A stretch of 64,000 bases of DNA from Halesus radiatus (Eukaryota > Arthropoda > Insecta > Trichoptera > Limnephilidae). The first letter of the stretch is position 1, and every line of letters begins with the position of its first letter. A program made the translations under genes and the position numbers. The DNA lies in the NCBI GenBank assembly GCA_022606495.2, contig JAHDVE020000056.1, positions 1 through 64,000 on the forward strand. The letters run 5' to 3'. Below the pieces are notes generated by a model. The model did no database searches. It had not been told where the DNA came from and was given only the letters and a program-made list of their open reading frames with translations. Below are positions 13,701-25,700 of this stretch, piece by piece.

Positions 13701-16700
13701 AAACTTCTGCTGACAAGCTACTTGCAGTGGCTTAGCGGGTATAAGTTCCCACTGTATATAATTAATATTATACAATAAAAAAAAAATAAAAAAAATATTA
13801 CATATGTTTAAAAATACGGAAACAGTACATACGTTTTTTTTAAAACCTTTTTGGACATAATGAGTAACGGCTATAAGGAGCAAATTTAGTCAGTCCCCTC
13901 ATGCTCGTTATAACCGAGTTTGACTGTATATGTATTTATTTAATTTTTTGTTTTGTTCATACTTTTAATGACTTTAAATCACTTTTTAAAAGTGTGCCGA
14001 TTCATACGTGAGTTAATTTATCATGGAACCAGTTTCATTTAGTCAGTTTTTCCTATAATCTCCCCTTTCTCAACATTTTTTTAAAATTTTGGGTGCCGTA
14101 AGTCCGCTAGATCTTTCCAGTGGAATTGTTACCCTTTAAACTATTAGTTAATATTATTATGCATATTGAATTGCTATTTTATATTATCTTTTATCTTCAG
14201 CTGGACATATCAGCTAAGGAGATAAGGGCCCGTCTCGATGAAAACACTTCACGTGGAATATGTGTAAGTTTTGGATTTACATACTATAATTTAAACATCA
14301 TTTTTATGCCAATAAAAAAGAATGAAGTAGTCTTTTTATATTATTTTTAATTTTGTAAGGTTGGATTTCAGAATGAAGAAGATATCAGGAAAATGTACGA
14401 AGTCACCGGCCAGATGGGTATGTTAAGTCTCATGAATATTGCCTTTTTGGCCACTTTAATTAATTCAAAGTTTTAAATACCTACCCACCCGCAGATTAGA
14501 TTTTTGATTTCTGAGCTATGTAATTTATTGTGAAAATAGAGCACTTGAGCATGATTTATCATGGCCGATAGAAAGGAAAGATTACGATGTGCAATATGGA
14601 ATCAAATCCTTGAGATGTTTATAAAAACAAATATATAAAACTCCATTCAAAAACTTACCTTATGACGGCTGTCGCATGTATTTAGGATACTGCGTTGATA
14701 GAAGCAAGTTGGACCACAATCACTTATAAATATAAATAAACTGTGTATTCATTTCGAAAAAATTAAAAAAATTTTAACATTTTGAAATAACACATAATTT
14801 TTTAAATAATTGACGTCACACCGACCAACGTCGGTGATAGCCGTCTTACCAACCAGTAGCATTATGTACATCGTAATGACATAGTCAGTTCAAACCGTTT
14901 CGGAATGTGTGGTTTTAGATCGTTTTTAAATCAATAATTATGAATGAAAATATTGAAATTACACATTTTTTGTGTGAATTTCAGCATCGGAAATATGAAC
15001 TTTAAATCATCCACACATTTTTAACGGTATCCGTAGTTTGTGAAAATGCCCTTTTCCGATTCAAATCACTAAAGTTATTGATTTTTTTCTATTTAAAATT
15101 TAAACTGGTACAAATAAACAAAACCGCTATATCGGCGCAAGTCCACATCGCACATGTGTTTTATGCAAATGCTTAAATGCGGATACGCAAGTGCGTCATC
15201 TGCTGAGTAGATTGTGAACTTCCGTGAAATAGTGTGTTCCTGACATGCGCTTGATTAACGATATTCCTTATGAAATATGATTTTATTTTTTACAAATTCG
15301 GTGTAGGTCACCATCGTGGTACTTTTCAGAATACTTTGGCGAGTTGTAACATTTAATATTTCAGAGGAGCTCTATAATATCAGCAATGAAGTTGCTGTAT
15401 TAGACGTTTGATATATCCGCGTACGAATGCTAATTTCTTGCTCTACCACACGTCTGATACGATATTGCAGATTTAAATTTATCTTGAGAATTAATAAAGA
15501 AACTTTATAATACAGAAATGACATTATTGGAAAAATCTTGTGCTAATAGGACATTCCATAGAGATTTAGTTAACAAATTAACTAATTTAAAATTGATGGA
15601 TCACTTCTTTGCATTTTAAGTCAATGTTTCAAAAATCCTGGTAAAACTGTTTTGTCACTCAAGGCTTCGATAATATAAATTTAATTACCAACCCGTTTTG
15701 TACGTATTGTCATATTATTTTTTTATTTGTTTTAGATGCCGAATATGTAAAAAATGCTAAACTGAATAGTTTAGGTCTTAACACCCGCCCTCAGAAGAAT
15801 CCTCTTATTCCAGGTAATATCCATCTGTCTATGTGCATCTACTTCACCCCTTTAGTAGGCTTTTTTTTAAACTAACTAACCATCACGCCGTTTCGCCGCA
15901 AGGGTAGGCAGAGAGGACGGACCGCCAAACTACTCGATCTTGGCACACACAAGGCTTTTTTTTTTAAATTACTAAAATTATGAAAACTCAATAACTTTGT
16001 GTATATCTCTTAAGTTTTTTTAATTAAATAACAAATTATCATTTACACACACCAACTTGTTTCGACACTACCCATGTCATCATCAGGGCAAATAGTATAA
16101 AATATATATATATATATAAATTACAAAACGTGAAAAATTGATATATATACAAAGTTATTGACTTTTCAACATAATTTTTCATCACAAAGTTAACAAATTC
16201 AAAAATACTAAAATAATAATAAATATTTATTTATTATTTTTATAAACAATAATTATTAATCTAAAACACTCATCCAAATTGAAAAAAACCTTCCGAGCAA
16301 AGATAAATGTCGCCGGCAGGACTCGAACCCGCACCCTTCTAATGTCCGGTTAGATGCTCTACCGAAAAGATACAATTAATTTTTATAATATATAATTTTT
16401 ACAGGTGAAAATATAATAAAAAACAGTAATTATTAAAATGGAACACTAGTATATATTGATTAACTTGGCGGGTTTGCGATAAGCCGACGTAGCTCAACGG
16501 TAGAGCATCTAACCGGACATTAGAAGGGTGCGGGTTCGAGTCCTGCCGGCGACATTTATCTTTGCTCGGAAGGTTTTTTTCAATTTGGCTGAGTGTTTTA
16601 GATTAATAATTATTGTTTATAAAAATAATAATTGTTACCCTTTACGCTATGCACAAAATCTTGTCTTAAGTTTTTAAGAACTTTAGTTTATCAATTAATA

Positions 16701-19700
16701 AATATTTATTTATTCAGATTGTATTGTTGGGTTTTACTTTTCAGATGGCGTGGACATTCCCTCAAAAGTACCCCCTTTCCTTGTGCAATTTTTAAAAGAG
16801 TCCTCGGCTTTATTGTCAGTGGAGAAAATACATGTGGCCTTCATAACCAAAGGTGGCGAAACTCTGCAACTAAGTCCATCCGGAGATATCGCCTCAATAT
16901 CTTTCTATGACACAGAAATTAAGACGCAGCTGGATTACTACGATAATAGGGTATGTAATATGATTAAATATTCATGCTGATCAATTCCTAATACAGTCAA
17001 ACTTTTTTTTAATGTTTTTCTAAAGGACAGTGAAATTTTTTGTAAAAGTGAGGAAATTAAAAATGTATGGAGAAATGGAAATACATAACTTCCTTTGGAA
17101 ATAATAATATGTTAAAATAAAAAACTGATGAAACAAAGAGTGGCTGCTGATCCAACTATTTAGTCTGGTTTGTCACAAGATAACGTTACTGGAGAAAATG
17201 CTTTCCGGATAAAGCTTTAAAGTCAGCTAACGGAGATTGAACAAAGTCCAGTTCGGTTTGTCTCAAGAATCTTCCCAGAGGAAGAAGATGGACATTCAAT
17301 CAACTGAACTTTAAACAAATGTTCACACTAGCTCACCACAACATACTTTTTAATATAAACAAAGTAATTCTACTTTTTAATATAAACAAAGTAATTCTAC
17401 TGCAACTTGATCAACAAATATGAAGAAGATTAAACTTCATCGGAAGGCAGAGTCTAAATCACTGAAAATAGACTACGGACCAGAAGATTAAGAAATCATT
17501 CCTTAGGTACTTGATAAAGATAGAGAGGCACTTGAGCTGGAATTCGGTCAACGAAAGTTGAACAAATATTGATTAAATCGTACATTTGAAAAAATTTTTT
17601 TTTCACAACTCTGATGAACTGCACACGTTCCGAAGGCTATAAAAAAATAATAAAATAGCAGGGATTTTTTTTTTTGACGTATAGCATAATTCCGATGCAA
17701 AACTTCACATTTTATAATTGATCTCTTTTTGATATGGAGTTGCCTTTTATCATCATTACAGTTGTAATGGTGATCAGTTTAAATATTCATTAGCATCTCA
17801 AAAGTTTACTTTATTTTTATATCCACAAACACCTATGGTCTCAATAAATCGCAACCAATTGTTAACATTTTTCTTGGTTCCAATCCATTAGAGTACAGCA
17901 ATAAGCAATAGTTATTAGTAAATATCGATGGCTCCTACGTATAACTGGTTTACTGGAACTTTTATGTATTCTTTTTAAAACATGCTGGAAACTGCTTTAG
18001 AAAGCAAAATTGAAAAAAATTTAAAAAATTCTTTCTCTATTTTTTTAATCATACTCGTATAAGCGGTCATCTGCCATTTTTTTTTAATAAAACATACAAT
18101 CATGACGTACAAGGATGCATATCAAGGTTCTATGGTACTCACTTGAGAGTGCTATCGCCGTGTATATGTGAGCAACGTTCAGTTGACTGTCTTTTCGTCA
18201 TAACATGTTCGCTGCACCATTTTGATGTAACTTTAAGTGACCAGCCCAGAGGCATGGGGGCTCCATCGAAGCCACAGTTAGCCTCTCAGAAGCTGGGCAT
18301 ACTGTATAGGGCCCGCAGATACTTTAATAGTACACAACTGCTGACCCTGTATAAGTCGCAAGTGCTCTCCGCTGTTGAATTTGGTAGCCACCTTTGGTCT
18401 GGAGCCCCAAAATACCTTAAAAAAATCCTTGACTCCCCTATCTTAACAAACGGATTGCAAACTTTAAAGTTTAGGCGTCAGGTGGGAATGCTGTCCTACC
18501 GGTATTTCAATGGAAGATGATCTGAGAAACTAGCGTCATTGATCCCTTCGGCACCGGTGCATAGTCGGGAAACTCTGTAAACGCGTGCCCAACATTTATT
18601 TGTACACGGTTGACATTTGTCACATGAGAACAGGTCGTTTCTATGACTCGTTCTTGAATTCAACAAGTCTTTCGAACAACTTGCCAGCCTCTGTGTTTCC
18701 TTCCTACAACACTTCACTCCTTCCTCTCCTCAAAAAGACCCTCCACACAACATCCTCAAAGATGATATAGGCCCTGAGGCCAATTATTTTCCTCAGGGTT
18801 TCCTGTGTGGAGTTAATGTAAAAATAAAAACAATACATTTCTTTTCACACCAGGATAGATTCAATTCATCGATAATTTAGAGTAGTTACAAGATTAACAT
18901 AGCCTCATTTCATTGATTATATTTTTTATGTAATTGTAGTCTCCGGCGTAAATACGGCTATGTGTCACTTGACCTAAGTAGCACAAGGCGTATTACTGTA
19001 CTTATTTACATGAAAACCTCTTATTATTTTATTTTTATTGTGAAGGGAACTTATTTAACTTTATGGAAAATATAGTGAAACTTTCATATTTATTTATCTT
19101 TCTTTTTGAAACATGAGACAGAAAAAAATCATTTCTCTAAATATATGTAACTATTCTGGGGAAACTACTTTGATATTATGCATCCAATTTTTATAAATAC
19201 ATAACATGTTTTCTGATAAGACGGGACCATTTACCGAAGCATTATTTTGCAAAATAACATGTCACCCATTATTAAGCTACACTCAGTTGGTGGTAAATGT
19301 AGAAAATGCTCTAGTTTTTAGTAATTTCTCGGACCAGTTTTCAAAAGGTTGATAGCAATCGTTCGGATTTCTGCGTGCTATGATCAAAACATTTAACGGT
19401 TTCCCTTCTGTTTTATAAAATACGATAGGGTATCGTGACAAACCCGTCTTTCTAAAATATTTTGAATTAGCAGCTTAAAATTACAAGCATAAACATTCTT
19501 TAAAATTTCGGATTTATAAAAATCAACAACATTTATTGGTTTGACCTTAAAGATAAAAGTTCTAGGATTGCTTAGTTAAAGGTTACCAGATTATTAAATA
19601 CAAAAAGATTACTTGACCAAATTTTTTTTTAAAAACTTGATTTATATTATATTTTTCTAAAGAAAATTTGTTGTGGCATCTAAATATTTTAGCATTAAAT

Positions 19701-22700
19701 TATCATGAAATGCGATATTTTAGGTGGGGTACCTAGTTGAATTTTTGGTAAATAATAGGTATATAACTACTGGCTCTGGAGAGTTGGGATATTTGTATGG
19801 TATTCATATTAAAAAAAAATCTTCACTGTCGACGCCACCGACTGCAAAGTTAACCATATCAAGTTGTAGGTACCCATAGGACCATGTTGAAAATTGATAA
19901 ATTGGCCCTCTGGCTAAAAAGGTTGTATATCACTGGCCCAGAGGAACACAACTTGCCCCTACCATTCAATGAATGAAATGAATTATTTCTCTTTTTTACT
20001 TACTAATTCTCACAATACCTACGAAAAACCACTAATAAATAATACTTTTATTTTTAATAGTGGTTTTTATTATAGTGTAACCTTACTTGTATGCAGTAAT
20101 AGTATATGACAATGAATGTAAATAGGAAACACATACAAAATACCCGGGTAAAATGTAACTGGGAATTTTTGTCGCAGACATCCAAGGCGAACTCTAAGAA
20201 GATATTACCTTGATGTGTACCTATTATAACATAATGAAATATTTTAAAGACCCAACAAAAATGTACCTGGTTACCCGTAGTTTCATGTGACTATAGGACA
20301 AAAACTGCTATAAAATTCATCTTAGCAAACAGGACGGTAATAACAGGGAAATAACAAAACTAGAAAGAACCATCTGTTCAAATAAATGACTTTATATAAT
20401 TAAAAAAAAAAAAACATAGTTTCGGTAAATAAACACAATGTAATCCGTCTTCCAGAGGGTAATAAACCAACCTGAAAGTAATTTTTAAAAACATAATAAA
20501 CAGTACCGTCAGCAATAAAATAAATTTCAAGTAATAAAAACAATATTAGAAAGCAGGGAACTCACTCCCGGCATCCATGCTATATATACCATAGATTTAG
20601 TAGTCATTGTACCAGTCTGAGGATGCCCGTGATAGGGTGAAACCGGTCCGGTCGAAAATGAATAAGTGGAAAAAAATTACGAGGGTTTTTTAATCAAAAA
20701 ATTCATTTTAATATGGAATTCCACCATGAATTGACAGTTTCAAAATTATAAATAATCTAAATTAGTGGAAAAATATTCTGCAATTAAACTTCAAAACACT
20801 TGCAGTGCAAATGTTCGGAATTCAACACACAATGTTAATAATAATAATAATTGGATTACTTCTATAGCGCCGTTTTCGTGGGAAAATCACCTCAAGGGCG
20901 ACAATGTTGACAGTGACAATTAATTACTCACTCAATGACATGAGATTTGTTTGTTATTATCTAAGTCAGTAAGGAAGAATACTGTAAGTGAAACATTGGC
21001 TGAAAAGAGGAGATGTTAAATTGGAGTCACAATATCGACAATGATATCATACAAACGCGTTACCATTTAACATGCTACTGAATAATCCATAAAGTAAAAT
21101 AGCTGGCAAAGAATATTAGAAACCGTAAAGAAAAACCTATCTTTGACCGTTTATTTAATAAGATATCATGGTTTACAGTATCAAAGGCCTTTGAAAAATC
21201 ATTGTATGAGTAATCTACTCGGTTGCCTTTATCTAAAGATTTGGATACATAATCTGTGAGTAGCAATAGGTTTGTGTTTGTTGATTGGCCTTTTATAGAC
21301 CCATACTGTTCCGATATTATAAACGGCTCTACTTGAGATAGCATGCGTTTATGGAGTATTGATTCAAACAACCAATTCTCTCTGCCCTGTACCCTGCCCT
21401 GTAATTCTCTCTGCCTCTGACCGGTGGCAATTCTCTCTGTAGAGAGAATTGCCATTGAATTGCCCATTCTCTCTGTAGAGAGAATTGCCACCGGTCTGAA
21501 ATTTTCCATTATGTGTTGTGAATATTATATTACATTATTGTAGTTACATAAAGTGCAACATTTACTCGCCAGATAATGTTATCATATGGTCTACTTCTGT
21601 AGAACCGGCAATATTCAATACTTGTGTCGATCCTTTACCGAGTATGCATGGTTCAATAATGCATTTAGTATGAGAAGATTTGACAGAAAGTTGCAGAATA
21701 CCATTGATAAATTACAATAAACTCACACCGGTCAAATAAATTTCAACATGGTATCCTGAATAATAATTATGTCTAATGGTTTTTCTTTTGTTTATGTCCA
21801 TTTGACCTGGATTTGAATTTTTGTTTAATCTGAAAATAATTTTGCATTCTTACTGACATGAATTTTTTTTTTCAGAGGTCAACAATACATCTAACTACAC
21901 GAATAATACAAATTGACAATGCCATGTTTTATACAAAAAAATTCGATTTCCCAGTAATGATGATTGGGTCATCGCAACCAGTGAACGTCAACAGAGAGGG
22001 ACCTACCAATAATGATGACGAGTTTATTCTGTCTTGCGATTTGGGATTAGATATTTGGCCAACGAATGGCTCTGACAAAATGGAATGGGGTAAGTGTGGC
22101 TTTATAAATATTTAAACTATCAATTAATTGTGTTATCTTGTCAGTGGTGAAAGCTGTTTTTATTGCGTACAATAAAACAATTTTGTATTTTCAGCTTTTA
22201 CCAATTTGAATGTAACTATAGGACCCTTGTCTCTATACCTAGAGGACAAGTACATATCTGTTTTGATTAATTACTTGTCGGAGTTTGGACCTGTGATGAA
22301 TCCGCACAAGTGTAATGTACCCGGGTCTTTACATGCCATCCATCCAAGCATCACTGTCAATGTGACTCAATCAATAATGGCTGAAATGGACGCAATGGCT
22401 TATCCCATCTGGTTTTCCGGCAGTGTTTCAATCAAACCACTGAATTTATTGCTCAGCCTTCACTCTAACGTAAGTTCTTTTTGTATAATAATGTACATAT
22501 ATTGTATGTGTATATACTTTGTGCCTAATATTTAACTTATTGATATGTGGAACGGTTGATTGTGCCTTTCACATAAAACAGCAAGATGAGATTTGGTCTC
22601 CTCCACAAGTGTCTTCTAACGGCACTGATCCCTTAGTACCAAGACCTTCTCATTCTGCTCCAATCTTCTTTCAGTCAGTCAGTGTACCTTTTCCTCGGTG

Positions 22701-25700
22701 TGCCTCTTGGTCACTCCTACTGAGCCAGCCACTTTGTCATGATTTTCATTGTTCTGTCATCTGGAATTCTTTCCACATGACCAGCCCATGGAAGTCTTTG
22801 GGACCTACACAATCTTACAATGGTTTCATGCTCAATTAGATTCTAAAGCTCATGGTTCTTTTTTATGTTGTAATCTATTTTCAAGCGTATATAGTTCCAA
22901 AAAGTGTTTCATTTGCTTATTAGACTTGGAGGAACAGATCATTATTAATTATTGAGTTTCATTATTTACAGATTCGCGTTTATATAGCACTGGATCATAG
23001 CCCATTGGAGTTGTCGTCCTTTTTACGCCAGAACTTTATGACAACTAGTTTCCGACTTGGACACGCCCTTACTATGCATTACCTCTCAGAAGCTATATAC
23101 CGCGCTGGTAATTATATTCATACATACAATATGATTTATCAACAAATTAAATTAATTTCAAATAGACTAATGGAAACATAAGCTCTTTCTCAAAACCGTG
23201 TAGTGTCATAAAAGGTATATGTTTTATTTTTATGCATTTTTGGTTTTATACTTTCGGTTGTATTGTTATGTTAATACCCCTTTAGGATTTGGATACTCTT
23301 GTAGTTGTAACACCCGAAAAAGTATTAAAATCGTTACAGAAATATTGTAGAGTTTGTTCATAAAATATATAATATTTGTATGTTGATGATTTCAGGCTGG
23401 GTGGTTGGGTCCCTGGAGATCCTTGGTTGCCCCGGTGGTTTGGCTCGGCGTGTTGGGGCCGGCTTACGAGCACTTGTCGAGGAACCATGTCGTGGGCTCA
23501 TTGGCAACGGCCCGTGGGGTCTGTTGGTTGGAGTCACCTCAGGATCCGCTACATTATTGAGGAACTTAACTCATGGTTAGTTGTGTTGATTTCTCATAAA
23601 TGTTTTAGGAAACCCTTACAAGTGTATATTCACTTACTATCTTTGGCAAGATCTTGACCTATCGCCCAAGCTGGGGATTATATCAATTAATTGACCATCA
23701 CTTGTTTGTTTTTCGAAGTGGTACGCAGAGAAGATAGAATGCCTCACACCTCCGTACTAGCATATACTTTTAGATTCATTAGCATTTATACATATTTTAA
23801 AATATACTTGTCTATTATAAATCACCCTTGACACATGACTAATTGACAGCACTTGATCCTGCTATCGTTTTTCAGGGACATCATCGACTCTTGTGTCCAA
23901 GGTGTCGTGCACAAACAAAATGTTAAGTGCGTTTTACTGGAAATATAATTACTGCATTTGTAACACATCTTTCTAGATAATTTGTGACAGAATTGTACTT
24001 CATCCCATTTTATTGCTTTGAACAACCCTAGAAAAAAGCTATCATCTTGGAAAGCCTAAACTAGCGAACCCTTTCATAATTGAGAAAATTAATTACAGGT
24101 AGCTGTAATCTGTAAGCGTTTGAATTAAGAACACGTTTCGCCTTACAACTGCTAGATGGAAGTAAGAATTAAGAAGCATTAGAAATAGCTTATTGGTGAG
24201 AGACGTTGACCAATCAACAGTTAGAAAGGATATAACCTTGGATTTTTGACAATACAAAAGAAGTCAATAGGCGGTCCTTAATAATTTATGGAAGAAATCG
24301 TCTCACAAAATCATAAGGTCAAAGACTGAAGACAATCGATATCAAGGATGGCTGGCCAGAGATTAGGAACTATTGGAAAAAAGGATAATAGGAGATCATT
24401 CATAGTTGAAAAAACTGAGATTACAAAAAAGGGTTACATTTTGTTAATGTTAATTTTCTTAAAAACGAACTTTTTTACTATATATATACATTGTATTTAA
24501 AAGAAGAGGTAACTTGTAACTAAGATAGACCAGAAACTAAGATTTTAATTAAATTCATGGTAGACTAAAACAGAGTGTTTGAGGCGTATTTAGAACATTT
24601 GAATCTATTAAGATAACGTAGTAGTGTAGTAAACCGAGATTAAATTTTAAGCAAATATCAAGACTTGGGATAGTTAAACTAGGAATATAAATCTGTCAAT
24701 GGTATGTGAGAAGTCACCTCCGCTGTAAAAAAAATTGAGTTACTTCAAAACAAAACTTGTCATCCCCATAATTTGAAACAAAAAAATACACAACGTTTGT
24801 TCAAAATGACCTGATGTAAAGAAAATCTACTTGAAGTCTGTGTATCAAAACAGGAGCACTTAGATTATTAGCATAGGGGCTGCGCGTTACGCACTGGCTA
24901 GGAAGGAAAATGTAGTATCGGAAATGCCCCTTTAATTATTCGAGTGATAGTTCTTGGTTAAACAAGGACTCCGATAAGGGTGTTTTTAGGTGCTGTATAA
25001 AACCTCCAACTGAAGGGAAAATTACGAAGAGTTTTTCGTATGGAAGGTGAGGAGACGAGTCATCGCAATTGGTTGTCTGACCAAGAGGAGAAAATCGAGT
25101 ACGACGAGAGAGAGAACATCACAAATTTCATCTAAATATAAATGTTTTATGCGAAAATTTCATTACAAACTTCATTGGGAATACATTGAAATTTATGTTC
25201 ATTTTATTGTCATTGAAATAAACATTTTAATTTAATTTTTACACCATAACCACATACAAGAATAGGGCAAAAAATGAAGATGTCCAAAAAAAAATCTGTT
25301 ATTTTGCACTTGCAATAATGATCTGTGTAACATTTCAGGCACGGTAGAATCAGTCGGCATGATGATGGGCTCGGTCGCCCGTAATCTAGACCGCCTGTCC
25401 CTGGACGAGGAGCATGTCCGGCTTAATGAAGAGGCCCGCCGCTCCCTGCCGCCTGGGCTACCCGAGGGACTGTATCGCGGCCTCAGGGGCTTGGCCCGCA
25501 GCATCATGGGCGGGGCCAACGGGCTGGTGAATGGCCCCATCTCCGGGCCCACCATGCTGGGCCGGGTTTTGCTGGCTGCATTGACCATGCCCATCAGCGC
25601 CACTGCAGACCTGCTGGCCTTCACCTCTCAGGGACTGCTCGGGCAGGTCGGCTGGGCTCCACAGCCTAAGGTACTATACATATCATCAATTTTTAATTTC

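Larger units (their letters stand above)
16951..21875. other. Intron 20, largest VPS13B intron (4.9 kb), loaded with repeat remnants
   Basis: Contents listed separately: decayed coding-like repeat (17100-17580), LINE 3' end (18200-18835), short SINE-like tail (19770-19820), a gaaaccggt-type element (about 20575-20690), an ATT-tailed repeat (20836-20905), and a minus-strand LINE fragment with a palindrome (21075-21509). The part 18840-20560 shows nothing else recognisable. Confidence 0.65.

Noticed and set aside
16486..16557. Functional tRNA gene (cloverleaf folds, anticodon would be GGA)
   Set aside because: Position 33 is C instead of T, the acceptor stem has two mismatches, a serine tRNA should have a long variable arm, and the sequence is the head of a repeat present in three copies.
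23376..23657. Alternative frames across 23376-23657
   Set aside because: Only the frame GWVVGSLEILG fits VPS13 and the splice phases; the others are shadows in a GC-rich exon.
25232..25624. 130-codon minus-strand frame
   Set aside because: Antisense shadow of VPS13B exon 25, caused by high GC; the plus strand matches VPS13 and has splice sites.
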